Positions 1 to 11,599 of a stretch of 64,000 nucleotides of DNA are shown here, one piece after another. Source of the DNA: Malurus cyaneus samueli (Eukaryota > Chordata > Aves > Passeriformes > Maluridae). The DNA lies in the NCBI GenBank assembly GCA_009741485.1, contig CM019216.1, forward strand, positions 51,657,943-51,721,942. Reading direction: 5' to 3'. The position numbers and the translations under genes were made by a program. Numbering within the stretch: the stretch's first letter is position 1; the number at the start of each line of letters is the position of its first letter. The notes beneath the pieces were generated by a model. It was not told the origin of the DNA. It was given only the letters and a program-made list of their open reading frames with translations, and searched no databases.

Positions 1-1339
1 AAAGTCTTCTCAAAACTCTGTAAGATTTTAATTGGCAAAGTATATATTTCAGATTTAACCTGGAAGAATTGATCCGATTTTATGAAAAAAGCCTTAAATT
101 CATAGCTTTCTTATACTTTTTTTGCTGGTGTGATTTTTTTTTTATGTGGGGCTCTTTTTTTTGTATTGCAGCAGTAAATGATTGTTGAGGTGCAATATCA
201 AAGCAATATTGAGCAACCTGTGTCAGTCGTGGGGTAAGCAGTTACAAAGTTAGGTCTTTGGTAGGGCAAAGTATACATGTAAATATGCATACACACTTGT
301 GTGTGTTTATGTGCAAATTGATACTTTCCTTGCAAGAAAAAGCTGCGTAAATGTAAAGCTACAGTGTTTGGGTGATGACTTCACAATTTGTCGGATACCC
401 CTACACTCATTCTATGAGTGATAACTGTTGTCTGACAAACCTGTATGCAGAGACCCCTGGGACAAGGCACTAAACAAGGGCAGACAAATACGGCTTAATT
501 AGGTGGCTGACAGCTAGTTTGTATGAATTCTTCTGAGTTCACTTACAGTTCCATAAACTGGGTGTTAAAAAGATGATGTATGTGTAAGGTTTGTACACAT
601 TTGTGTGTGTGCTGGTTCTTGCTGGGAAATGTTTCTGACGTTCTGGTGATACTCCTGGTAAAAAAGGTCTTTTTAGGGAAAACATACTTTGTTTGCAGAG
701 GTCTCATTGCATTAGGTTAAGCATGGAAGACCTACTCAGCTCTCTCTGTTGTCAGGTATCCCTTTGGTATCTTAACATTGTACCACAGTATACAAAGATC
801 CTAATTAGAATTGAGGCCCTGTCATAACAGCTTCTTTAAACGTAAGTAGAAAAGATTGTTCTGAAGAACTTGTAACACCTTGACATGGAAATTCAAGCTT
901 TTAGCAATTACAGTTCTAATGTTAAACTACTATTATCTGTGGTAGATAAGAAAGAGCAACTTGTAACTTTGTTGCTTTTTACAATGGCACCAGTTCTATA
1001 TGGGACCTGGTGTTTATCCAGTCATTAGACCTTTTTCCAGTGCCAGAATTTATTTAGTGGGATTTTTAGAAGCTTTTAAAATGGGAATAGAATCTGAGGA
1101 TAAAGCGAACAATGTATGAGTAGCCTGTCATGTATATATGAAAAACATAAAAAGTGACAAATCGCATCAAAAGTACATTTTGTATTTCAAAAGCTTACGG
1201 TGTCTCATAACCAAAAATGAAAACTTAAGTAGTGGTTCTCTAGAAATGCATGTGGTGAATTCAGTTATTTTCGGTTTTGATTATCAAAAAATTTTAAATA
1301 GTGTCTGAAGTAATGTCTATCAGTTCTCATTTTTTTTAG
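1..1339 (+). other. RPS12: RPS12 intron (3' part; starts upstream of window)
   Basis: This stretch lies upstream of the first visible RPS12 coding exon and ends in a pyrimidine-rich tract and AG at 1338-1339, a normal acceptor. I looked for the upstream RPS12 coding exons (the MAEEGIAAGG N-terminus) and did not find them, so the interval is read as intron from base 1. It contains the box C/D snoRNA at 366-440 and one copy of a roughly 33-base motif (about 545-577) that recurs in the next intron. No other feature is supported. Confidence 0.8.
366..440 (+). ncRNA. SNORD101: Box C/D snoRNA, SNORD101 position
   Basis: An intronic box C/D small nucleolar RNA of about 75 nt. The C box GTGATGA is at 372-378 and the D box CTGA at 432-435. 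They are bracketed by a perfect 5-bp terminal stem, GTTTG (366-370) with CAAAC (436-440), as expected for a k-turn-forming C/D RNA trimmed from a debranched intron. The internal C'/D' pair is not clear. The family normally directs 2'-O-methylation of rRNA in the nucleolus with fibrillarin, but I could not assign a target from the guide region before the D box. It is called SNORD101 because it is the first snoRNA within RPS12 and lies about 1.4 kb before the next one, as I recall from the human gene. The C/D class is firm; the exact family name rests on position. Confidence 0.75.
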
Positions 1340-1442
1340 ACGCCAAGCCCATCTCTGTGTTCTGGCTTCAAATTGTGATGAACCCACCTACGTAAAATTA
1401 GTTGAAGCACTCTGTGCAGAACATCAGATCAACTTAATAAAG
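1340..1442 (+). CDS. RPS12: Ribosomal protein S12 (eS12), internal exon
   Basis: An internal coding exon of 40S ribosomal protein eS12, a component of the small subunit. The first base completes a lysine codon carried over from the previous exon (phase 2 intron); the next 34 codons begin [15 protein letters not shown] and end HQINLIK, the conserved centre of eS12. The acceptor follows a T-rich tract ending in AG at 1338-1339, and the donor is GTGAGA from 1443. The residue after CDEP is threonine; mammalian eS12 as I remember it has methionine there. The frame is intact and continues without a shift into the exon at 1916. The gene is incomplete because the start codon and N-terminal exons lie upstream of base 1. 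A processed pseudogene is excluded by the introns and their snoRNAs. Confidence 0.97.
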
Positions 1443-1611
1443 GTGAGAAGTTCTGAACAGTTATGCTGCTTCTTTTAGCAGAGCTGAACCTTTAGAACAC
1501 TGCTTTAATTCTATGTATGGCTTATCTAGACAGAATTTCCCTTAGCAGCAGATTTAGTTCTGTGTGATTGTCATTTTGCCACAGCTTCTTAAGCTGGGTG
1601 TTAAAAGGATG

Positions 1612-1630
1612 ATCCACAGAACCTGTGGAT
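1612..1630 (+). other. 8-bp perfect hairpin in RPS12 intron
   Basis: ATCCACAG (1612-1619) and CTGTGGAT (1623-1630) are exact reverse complements separated by three bases. The hairpin overlaps the end of the duplicated intronic motif but is absent from the other copy at about 545-577. No snoRNA boxes flank it convincingly, so its role is unknown. Confidence 0.6.
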
Positions 1631-1761
1631 GTAAATGACAAAGGGTGTGGATCGGTTAGTTGGCACGGTTAGAGTGAATTCTGGTGTCATGTATAACAGG
1701 TGGAATTATTGCTGGGGGTGGAGCTCGGGAAGAGCATCCCAGTGACTCCCCTGAGGCACAA

Positions 1762-1848
1762 GCTGTACGATGATGATACTTTGGCTCCCTCTACTGATGC
1801 CTGTGAGGAAAGCAGCCATCCGTTACCCAAAGCTTCTGACAGTACAGC
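1762..1848 (+). ncRNA. SNORD100: Box C/D snoRNA, SNORD100 position
   Basis: An intronic box C/D small nucleolar RNA of about 87 nt. A perfect 7-bp terminal stem pairs GCTGTAC (1762-1768) with GTACAGC (1842-1848). The C box ATGATGA is at 1770-1776, the D box CTGA at 1836-1839 and a clear D' box CTGA at 1794-1797; a weak C'-like GTGAGGA follows at about 1803-1809. The guide just before D' (GGCTCCCTCT, 1783-1792) is complementary to AGAGGGAGCC, a segment I know from conserved eukaryotic 18S rRNA. By the D+5 rule this would methylate the first G of its GGG. This complement may not be the site assigned to human SNORD100. The name rests on being the second of the three RPS12 snoRNAs; the C/D class is very clear. 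Confidence 0.85.
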
Positions 1849-1903
1849 AGCTTCTGGGCTGGACCCAGGAATGGCAGAAATTACAAGTTTTAATGTGATG
1901 TGA

Positions 1904-2839
<936 letters not shown>

Positions 2840-2845
2840 ACGACA

Positions 2846-2851
2846 AATAAA
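2846..2851 (+). terminator. RPS12: RPS12 polyadenylation signal AATAAA
   Basis: A canonical AATAAA lies seven bases after the RPS12 stop codon. The cleavage site is probably near 2865-2875, just before a TGTGTGTTT stretch that fits a downstream GU-rich element. The 3' UTR would then be only about 30 bases. Confidence 0.9.
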
Positions 2852-2879
2852 TTTTGAACCAGTCCAGTGTATGTGTGTT

Positions 2880-4995
2880 TAATTATTGAGTGGATCAGTT
2901 CTTCTGAGTTGCAAAGGATAGCATTGGAAGATGAGGGAGCTTTGCAAATGTTGATGTAGTTTATTGGTATATGTCTTCTGAGATAGTGCAGGATTTCTGT
3001 GAAAGCTTTCTTAATTTATTCAGGGGACTTGATGGGACACAAGATGTATTTTATTTGTTCCCCCACCCCAAATTGTGGGTGTTAGCATCTTCTAACAAGT
3101 ATTGTTGGTGCAGAACTGATTCTGTAGTTCTTGGTAGGTAGGGTAGCTGTGTCATTGTGTTCTCCCTTGCAGTGCTGAACTCGCAGCTTGCCCACTGTCT
3201 TGGTTTCTGTAGTAAATTGGTGTTCAGAACTTGTGGGGTTTTTTTTTGGAAACAGGATTCACACTGGAAGGTATGATTTGTTTCTGCTTCTCCGTCAAGT
3301 TTTGTATGTCTTATATTTTTTGCAGAGCAGTTCAAAGTGGAGTGAGTCATAAGGAGTTCCTCTTACTACGCTGATGTGTAAGATATGAATGTGCGTATGT
3401 GGGGCTGAGCACTTGTGGCTGAGGAGATGAGAATGTTTTCAGGTTCTTAAACTTGAATTTTCATTGTTTAGTTATCTCTTGATATCCCTAGTCGTAAATG
3501 TAGAGTGGAGGCAGGCATCTTCTTCACCTGGGCTCAGGTGCACTTTTATATCAGCTCTCCTTTGTGCTCCTAAAGGGTCTCCTTGTTTTAGCCCCATCCC
3601 AGTGTCATAGTAGCTAGATCTGGGTGACTTGGATTGTTAGGAAGGTTTCTGTTACATTTTTGAGTGTATTCAATGAAGTCATCTGTTCAAATCTTCAAGG
3701 TCTCTATCCTTTTGCTGAACTTCACGTATGTTCACACTTGTCTCTGAAATTCTCCATGACGGAGTTAAGGCAGTTTTTAATAGCTTCAAACTATTAAAAT
3801 TTCTAGTATTGCAAGCGAAATAAAGTTAACACAGATGTACTAATGTTTCTTGATGCTGAATAGACGGTTGAATGTATAGTTGAAACTGCAGAAGTGATCC
3901 CTAGAGAGGAGCGTTAGTTGCAGATACCATTTCATTCAATTATTGGAGGCTTCTGCATACTGAGAATTTGGATAATTTGAGGAATATTTATTGAATAGAG
4001 TTAAAAGACAAACATTGAAAGAACCTTATTAGTTGAGCTTGGCTGATTTTGAATATGTGATTTGTATACAGAAACACATCAAAGTATGTTTCATCTTTTG
4101 TCCTGTCTTAAAAAGCCACATCTTAACAAAAATTTAAGCTAAACTAGTTAGCAATTTGTTAATGTTTTTATAATGCTTGTGGCTATAGAAAGTATTGTCT
4201 GAAGTTAGGGTAACAGTCTAATGGGCATTTTTTTTATGGTTTGTCTTTTCCTTGGCAGGCTGTTGCACCAGTTAAATTCACTAAGGGAATTGGGATCCAA
4301 AATTGGAGCTCAGTATTTGGGTTTAATGGCCTGTGTTGCTGAGGCTGAGATTTGTTTACCTGAAAATGCCTCCACTAGAATATTTTTTTAATCTGTTGAG
4401 AGTTGTCTAATTCCTTGCAACTCTATATGCAGTGAAACATCTAATTCAATAAGCCTCTCCCAAGTAGTGGGTGAAAACCAGCTTTTCAAAAGCTTTTCAC
4501 TGTTATTTTTGACAAAATGTTACCTAGGAGAATGGAGAAGACACATCTTACATCTGCTATTGATGTCTTGTCACAGGAGACTATTTTATGATTTGCTATT
4601 GGAAAAATAAGAATATTGATGGAAGGAATGTGCATGTTCTAGTGAATTGTAATTCTGAAATTATGATCTTGGAGGGAGGGCAGAGGGAGCTACCACTGAA
4701 ATGGATGCGTATACAGCTAATAACCTCAAAAGTTCTGAAGAAGATCTCTGGCTGTTAGTATTTTACTTCTTAGAGCCTGTGGAAGACTACACCTACTCTG
4801 TTTAATACCTGAAGTAGTTCCCTTTTTCATTTCCCCAATATTAATGGCCAAAGCTTACTCAATTTGGTACCATCACTAGATTTCCTGTCCAGCTCTAACA
4901 CTAAGTTAAGATATGCTGAGAAAATAAAAAAGATGTTCACATCTTCCGATGAAAAAACATTCAAGTTCAGTTTTGAGACCCTCACAAAACAGGCC
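2880..4995. other. Intergenic, no gene recognised
   Basis: AT-rich sequence immediately downstream of RPS12. Open frames here (for example the minus-strand frame at 3051-3350) have no recognisable domain and no start or splice context. No recognisable repeat was seen. Confidence 0.6.
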
Positions 4996-4996
4996 T

Positions 4997-5345
4997 TGAA
5001 GTACTGGAGTGTATCCAAGGGAGGATTGTTAAGGGTCTGGAGCCACTGAGGAAGCTGGGGTTTAGTCTGAGGAGGTTCAAGGGAGGCCTTGCCCCTCTAC
5101 AACCAACTGAAAGGAGCTTGTAGTGAGGTGGGGGTCTTCTGCAAAATAGCAAGTTGTGAGTAAGTTTGTATTGGATATTGGAAGTACAGTCAGACATTGG
5201 AAAGCAGGGGAAGTGGAATCACCAGTCCTGAAGGCAAAAGACTGTAGATGTGACACTTACATGGTTTAGTGGTGGGCTTGGCGGTGTTTGGTTTGCAGTT
5301 GGACTCCATGATCTTTTCCAACCTACTCTATTCCATGATTTAATT
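4997..5345 (+). mobile_element. CR1 LINE fragment, 3' end, sense orientation
   Basis: This segment follows the avian CR1 3' consensus in sense orientation: a GGAGTGTATCCAAGGG-like start, then GAGGAAGCTGGGGTTTAGTC, a GCCTTGCCCCTCTACAACC region, and an end reading TTGGACTCCATGATCTTTTCC before ATTCCATGAT. That end corresponds to the CR1 3' terminus next to its ATTCTRTG tail repeat. The copy is diverged and internally shortened, so it is an old 5'-truncated insertion. The subfamily is not determined. Confidence 0.8.
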
Positions 5346-6820
5346 TCTATGTGTTAAGCTTGCAAGCAGATTGAGAAGAGTCTGGCTCATGCAAACTATT
5401 TAGATTTTCAAAATATACATTTAACACATTTTAACTCTGTGTGAGAAAAATAACATCCTCAAAATGGTTTTTGAGCTTGGTTTATACCACTGGGATGTCA
5501 ACATTAGCAGCGGCTGGGTTATACATTTCCTCTGAGTTACTATGAAGTGCAACCAGTTAACTCCTAGGAAAAGAGGTTCAAGGAGAGCAATAGTTAACAA
5601 GCAAGTTAGTCAGGCAGTGTTTCTTTTGCTGCAGTGGAATGATACCTCAGTAAATGTTCAGGAATATTTTTAATGTCACCATTTTACATAGCAATGAATA
5701 CCAGAGAATGACATCTTTTCATATCAAGAATCAACATTTCCTAATTATTTTCTTGCCAGAAGGAACTAGGTTGCAATCTAAATTTTCTTATCAATATGCT
5801 TAGGTATCAAGTTAGGGCTTTTATAGGAAATGAAACATTATAGGAAGTGACCTTGGAACTAATGCAAGGTAAGCCTTGGAGAACTGATTAAGGCTTAGTT
5901 TGCTTTATGCATTTTACTTAAGATTATTCCTAGTGTTGGATTTATTTTCAAAAAGTTATTGAGAACTAAATTCCACGCTCAAGCCTTTTGATTCACCTTG
6001 ATACTTAGTAAAAGTTTATTATATTTTTTTAAATTGGCTGAGGCAAAGAAGTGATTACTAGTCCTTCATGCTGCATGACTTACTATATCCTTCTCTGAAG
6101 CCTATCCATTTTAGACTGAAGAGATCTAATTCTTTATCAAAGGTATTTTTGTTCAGCTGTAGATTTATTGATTTTGATATGTCCTGCAGGGTTTCATGTG
6201 AGATTTTGGAGGAGTAGACTTTGGATTCTACTTGAGGTTGCAGTGAATGGATGTGATTAGACAGCCTTAAATATGGGGCTGGAAATTGGAGACTTTGGAC
6301 TTAGTGTTCTAGGTCTGATCCTGACTTTCCCTCAGTTGTTCATATTTAATGTTACGTGCATGTTTTCCTTTTGAAACAGGGATAATACAGAATGGTTTGC
6401 TCAATGATGTATGTTTTGTGGCTTTTGGTGGGCAAAAGCATCAGAATTTATTTTTTCTGCATTAAAATAGCCAGTTTGAGTGGTTTTGCCTGGAATGATG
6501 GTTGTTTTCAAGCTTGAATTGTGTTTCACCATGAAGTAGAAAGCTGATGAAGTGCTTTGAAGAAACTGATAACTCATTGTGAAGGTGTCAAGTACAGGCT
6601 TCTAGAGACTGCTGGAAGAACATCCTATGTGATATTTAAAATATAAAAAAAAAAGTCTTGAAAATTGTTAAGCTCATTTTGTTTTGGAACCCTGTATGTC
6701 ACCCAGGCCACTACTGGTTTTCTGTCTGTTGAACATTTTTCTGTAGGTCACAAAATTTGAGTATCTGCATGACAGCAGCACCCACCACATTTGCACAGCT
6801 CCTGCTTTCATAGGGTGTTG
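5346..6820. other. Intergenic, no gene recognised
   Basis: AT-rich DNA between a CR1 fragment and an LTR-like block. No open frame of protein character and no RNA gene was seen. Confidence 0.55.
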
Positions 6821-6824
6821 CCTT

Positions 6825-7370
6825 GAAAGGCCAGTTTTTAATAATGACACAGACATGGTTACAGGGATAAAAAGGGTTTTACCTCGGTACTTGGGATCCC
6901 AGGTGCACAACTTGATGGCAGAATGCACACCCATGTACAGCACGGATACAAGTTTTATAGGTTTCAGGAATTAGCATATCTATCTAGGATTTCCCAATAA
7001 GAAACTTCACAAATGCAGTAATGTCTCCCTATTCTAATGAATCCCCCCTGGAATGAGGCCAGAGCCCAGTTTACACAAGATGTTCCAGAGAGAAGGCTTC
7101 ACCCAAGGCTGGAGCCTCGGGTTTAAGATAGCACAGGGCACACTGACTCCTTCCTCAGGATGTTTGGTCTCTCTGCCCAGCAGAACTCCTAAACTAAGCT
7201 GGAATATCAAGGTACAGGAATTACAAGCATGTGGGCTAAGGGGTGCAGGGGAATGCATAGAGGGTACAGAAAGCATAAAAAGGAAAAGCAAAAATCATCA
7301 GGCATCAGGGTCATGACCTGACTGGCTCCTGTAGAGGAGCTGGTTATGCCTCACCTCCCCTCTTTCCCAT
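6825..7370 (-). mobile_element. Probable degenerate avian ERV LTR
   Basis: The block resembles a common avian endogenous-retrovirus LTR read on the minus strand. On that strand a TATA-like CTATAAAACTTG lies at about 6950-6962, and an ATTAAA-type polyadenylation motif follows near 6837-6842. Forward-strand landmarks I recognise from this repeat class include TTACCTCGGTACTTGGGATC, CAGAGCCCAGTTTACACAAG and the SHARED motif GGCTGGAGCCTCGGGTTT (lower-case in source). Both ends are uncertain and may extend beyond 7370. No retroviral coding sequence lies next to it, so it is probably a solo LTR. The chance open frames at 7034-7316 fall inside it. Confidence 0.5.
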
Positions 7371-7374
7371 GACA

Positions 7375-10300
7375 GTGCATGCTTCACTGTTTCAATCCCT
7401 TGGAGTCTGGGATAATGGCACAGCCACTCAGTGCTGCTTCTGCTTGGAGGAGGTCTATGTACCTCTGTTGTGTGAACTTGAGAGCTCGTTTGAAGATAAA
7501 TAATTTCATTTTAGGACAGTTCTCTCACTGTCCCATTGCAATGGGTCCCATTGTAATGTGCTGGTGTGTTTTGAGTGTTGGGGGATCAGGGCTTGTCAGC
7601 AGCAAATCTGCACTGCACAAGCACTTTTGTGAGCTTCAGCCATTAATTCAGAGAGCATTGTTTACTTTGCCTGCTTTGCCAAGAGAAGATTTTATATTCC
7701 TATCTTATTTAATGCACGAAGTACTTAAGGAAGAGTGAGAACTAATCCCACATATAGAAAATATGTATTTAATATTAAACCACACAATATCCTGTAGAAT
7801 CAAGCATAGGTCCCAATATTTTCTGTTTAACAATATTTCTGGTTTAGAATTGTCTCTACCTGTCTGGTTTTGTTCCTTGTTTGTTTTGGAAAACCTGGCT
7901 ATCCCAGCTGCAAGTCAGTGTTCCACATGTGCCCATGTTCCTGCAGTTGGTGCCAGCATTGTCTCTGAAATCTGCTCCCTTTCCTGCAGATTCTCAATCA
8001 GTGATGTGAAGGAATTGAACAGAGAGCTATGTGTTAGCCTTGAAGATCTCTTTCGGGGATGTGTTTGGGATCTTAAGCCTTAGTAGGATTTGTAACTTTT
8101 GTTAGACCACTGAACCACAGAGAGGATGCACAGATGTGGTTTGTGTTTTTTTTAGCCTTAAGGAAAGTAGAAGTAACAGCAAATTATTTTTCAATGGTTT
8201 TAGACAATTAAGTAAATACACAGAAATGTTTTCAGATCAGCAAGCAAACGTTTTGAGGTCCTCTTTAATAAATTGAGCAGTGATTAGTATGGGTTGCATA
8301 TAATGATCCCATATGCATTCTTATGTTTTTGGTACATGGGCATTATTTTTGTTTGAAAGTCCACTACAAAAAACTCTAACTGTACATCAACTGCTTCATG
8401 TACCTGATCTGCTCTAAATTATGATAAATCTTTTACAGAAGTAAATAACTCTACAAATATACAGAAGTAATTAACTCTACAAATATCTGGACTTTCAGCC
8501 ATTGGTTAATATGTCCAAGTCATGTTATATTGTATGAACTAATGGAAACTAATCTGAAATTCACTTTGTCTTAAGCTTTTCCCCTCCTCTTCCAATTCAA
8601 AATCAATTGGGGGGACTTTTTATTGTATATAAGCAAAAGTATTTAAAATATTTTCACTGAGATCTCTGAGCAACACATATACATGATACGGACTTTGAAT
8701 AACAAGTATGCTTGTAAAAAATACAAATAATTGGGAATATACTTGATGGGTTTGTTTTAAAAATTTCTTTTATTGATATCTGATATTTCATACCACTGAA
8801 AGATTATTAGGCACAAAACAGAGTTATATAAAAAATATATCTACAAGAGGGAAAATGTTTATGCACAAATCAACCTAGCTTGTCCTCGAGATCAGTCAGT
8901 GTCAGGAATCTGTTCATCTTTGCTGTTGTCTGACTAAGGCCAGTGCCTAAGATAAGGCGAGCTTTACTCTTTGAAGCAGAAGAGTAGAGTTTGTATGCTG
9001 ATGATCTAAAATATACTAATGTGTAAGCAGACAGATACTAGTTTCCAAAAGTGATGAAACAGGCATTTATGTCAGTGCCTGGCATGCCAAGTTCCTGCCC
9101 TATAAAATTTCACAATCAAGTTGTTAAACTGAAAGGAAGTATTTTATGTGGATGAGCAGAATAATGTTTATTAAATTACCCGTTTTCATACTAAAAAGAA
9201 AAAATCGCAATTCCAGTATACATTTTCTCACCTGCGTGGTTCTAAGACATTTTCTGCAGTGAAAGAATTCAAGTCCCTGTTATAATAAGCTTTGTATTTT
9301 GAGGAGAAAAAAAAAAAGCCATGACCCCTAAGTAACCTTTTATATTGATTGTATTGTTAGCAGCCAGTGTGTTGGATAACATAATACAGATGCTTAGGAC
9401 AGGTTTAGGAAGGCAAATTGTGGGGGAAAACTGAAAGGTTTCTAGTTTTAAGAGTATGTGTTTAAAAGAATTGAGGTCACTTTTTGTAGAACCCCTCCAC
9501 AAAAAAATGAAACACCCTCAGATATCCATATATATAAAAGTGTTCATATGTCAATAGAGCTATGGTATATATTCTCTTTTTCACTCATTTATTTGAATGG
9601 ACAAAATTCAAGTAACACCCTTCAGCTTTGCTGTTTTCAGAGCAGCAAAACAGAATGTTTGTCAGCCCATGTACAAGAAGTGCCTTTATGTGCATGGAGA
9701 GCAGCAAGCTACTGTACTTGAAACAAACATGCAAATTCAAATCCTCTTTCTGCAGAGGCTGACTTCCACTCCTCCAAATAAAAATCTCAGCTGGTTCTGA
9801 CTCTTCCCTCATCTACTCAGTTGTTTTAAACTCGGCATAACAGCTTTTAATATTTTCTTTTAAAATCAGCATTCCTTGATCCTTTTTTTATCGTTGTGAA
9901 CAGCATCACCATTCTATCTGACCCTCAAGCCCATATAAATGTCCTTTTCAGATGAAAGTTATTGGAAATATATATGACTCTTCTACTTGTAGTTGTGTAA
10001 ATCTACTACTCTTTAATCTACTGGTAGCACATGAATTTTGAGTGATTTTGCTTATATTAAGAAAAGGAAAACTTTTAGTTAAGGTGACCTACCTCCAAGA
10101 AACAGGGCTGAAATTGCAGTGCCATCTGTTCATCTGTCCCCATTATGATGAAACCAATCATGCTATTATTGATTGAGCTAGTATGGTTGTGAATGTAGAT
10201 ACTGTTAATCATCCCTTCCCACAGGACCCTAATCACATAGTTGAGAAGTTTGTTGTTTGTTTCCCATGTCCTGTAATTTTTCATTGTAGACTATCCATCT

Positions 10301-11375
10301 CAATTATTTTTTTAAGCTTTAGTTAAAGCAACATAATTATTTCTGAGACTCTCGTTGAATTTGATGGTTGTTTATTTACTACTTGTTAAAAAAAAAAAAA
10401 AGTTAGCTAACTTCTTAAAATCGTTTTTTTTGGGAAGTTTGTGTGTTTCCATTCAGGGACTTGTGATGCAATAGGAAAGTGGTGGTGGAGAAGGAGTACT
10501 TGCAGATGATGGGTGAGAGGATTAGATGTGAGGGAAAGAAGAGGCAGACTGGTCAACATGGTTAACAGCAGGTGGAGGCAGAGCATCAACTTCAAGAGGC
10601 TGAGTGGATGAGGCTGAATCTGGTAGTGAGCCTTGAGATGATCCTCTCTGCCCACCGATTTCTTACCAACAATAATCCATAAAATGTGTGACAAAATATA
10701 GGGAGAACAGCTGTCAAGGGACAGACAGGTGGAAGATTAAAGATGTGTGCATGCAGACACGCATGTGCCATTTCAAAGGTAGATTACAAAGCTCAAGGTA
10801 GTATTGGGGGAAAGAAAAGTTGTATGTGCCATCCTGTTCAAGTCTCTTGGCATGTGTGTTTTGTTTGAACATGCAGTTGTGTACTGTTGTTTCTACAGTT
10901 GTCCTAGGAAACTGGAAGGCAAACCAGCAGACCCTAAAATGATCCAGGGTTCTACTGGGATGAAGCCTGTTGTGTACAAAAACCCCTCCAAAACAAAAAA
11001 GGCCGCCAAACAACAACCCCACCCCTGCAAAACAAACCCCAACAAACCAAAAGGAAGACTATGGTTTTTGTGGTTAAAAATGGTGAGGAAAATTTGTCTG
11101 TGCCACCAAGTTCCTGCGTGTGGAGGTTGGTAAGTCACTTGAAAATGTCCACAGACAGTGTGCTTTCATTCCTTGGATGCACAACTTGCTAGTGCTTTGT
11201 TCTGTAGGAATGATTAATGTTCACACAGATGGGCATTTTGGTTTAAGCATGGAAAGCTACCAAGTGTACTTTATTTCTGAAAAAATAGAGTTTAGGAGGT
11301 TCTCAGACTGACAGGTCTGCATGGATGGGTGCCTGTAGCTTATGAGCTGTAATTTCCCAAAGGGTTGAAGGGGAA
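7375..11375. other. Intergenic, no gene recognised
   Basis: A 4-kb stretch without a supported gene. Several frames of about 100 codons occur on both strands (for example 7379-7738 and 10804-11133) but show no domain, codon character or splice context. It contains a 26-bp tandem duplication at 8435-8486, a poly-A run near 10388-10401, and A/C-rich low complexity at about 10975-11060. Confidence 0.55.
8435..8486. repeat. 26-bp tandem duplication, two copies
   Basis: Two adjacent 26-bp units (8435-8460 and 8461-8486) begin ACAGAAGTAA and end CTCTACAAATAT. They differ at one base, so the duplication is recent or conserved. It lies in AT-rich intergenic DNA. Confidence 0.9.
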
Positions 11376-11379
11376 ATGG

Positions 11380-11592
11380 TCCCGTTTGGGAGGACGGGGA
11401 CCCCGAATCCCGTTCTGCTTGTTCCAGACACCCGTGCTGGGCTGGCTGGCGTGCCGGGTCGGGCACATTCCCGGTGGCCTTTCCCCGTGCGGGCAGGAGG
11501 TGGCAGCCGAGCCCCGGCCGGGAGCGCGGGCGGCGGGAGCAGGTGCCGGTGCCGCGGTGATGCCGCGGGCTGGCGGCGCGGGAACCGAACGT
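11380..11592. promoter_or_regulatory. CpG island, candidate promoter
   Basis: A sharply bounded GC-rich block of about 210 bp with roughly 28 CpG dinucleotides counted by eye, in a window otherwise poor in CpG. It contains a GC-box-like GGGCGG at 11528-11533 and several GCCGCGG/GGCGCGG motifs. Such islands usually mark vertebrate promoters. It lies about 8.5 kb downstream of RPS12. By synteny the next gene should be EYA4, so an EYA4 5' untranslated exon or a noncoding transcript are the natural candidates, but I see no recognisable coding exon nearby. The 99- and 120-codon open frames here are explained by base composition (few AT-rich stops). Strand is undetermined. Confidence 0.7.
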
Positions 11593-11599
11593 GGAATGT

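Noticed and set aside
178..260. A second H/ACA-like RNA in the first intron segment (CAATAT/ATATTG hairpin and TTACAAAG)
   Set aside because: The hairpin is good, but no second domain with hinge and correctly spaced ACA box could be built.
572..640. A third C/D snoRNA (GATGATG at 572, CTGA near 636)
   Set aside because: The C box is imperfect and there is no complementary terminal stem flanking the boxes.
900..1000. An H/ACA RNA around GAGCAAC/GTTGCTT and TTTACAATG
   Set aside because: The hairpin is too small for a pseudouridylation pocket and the upstream domain is not convincing.
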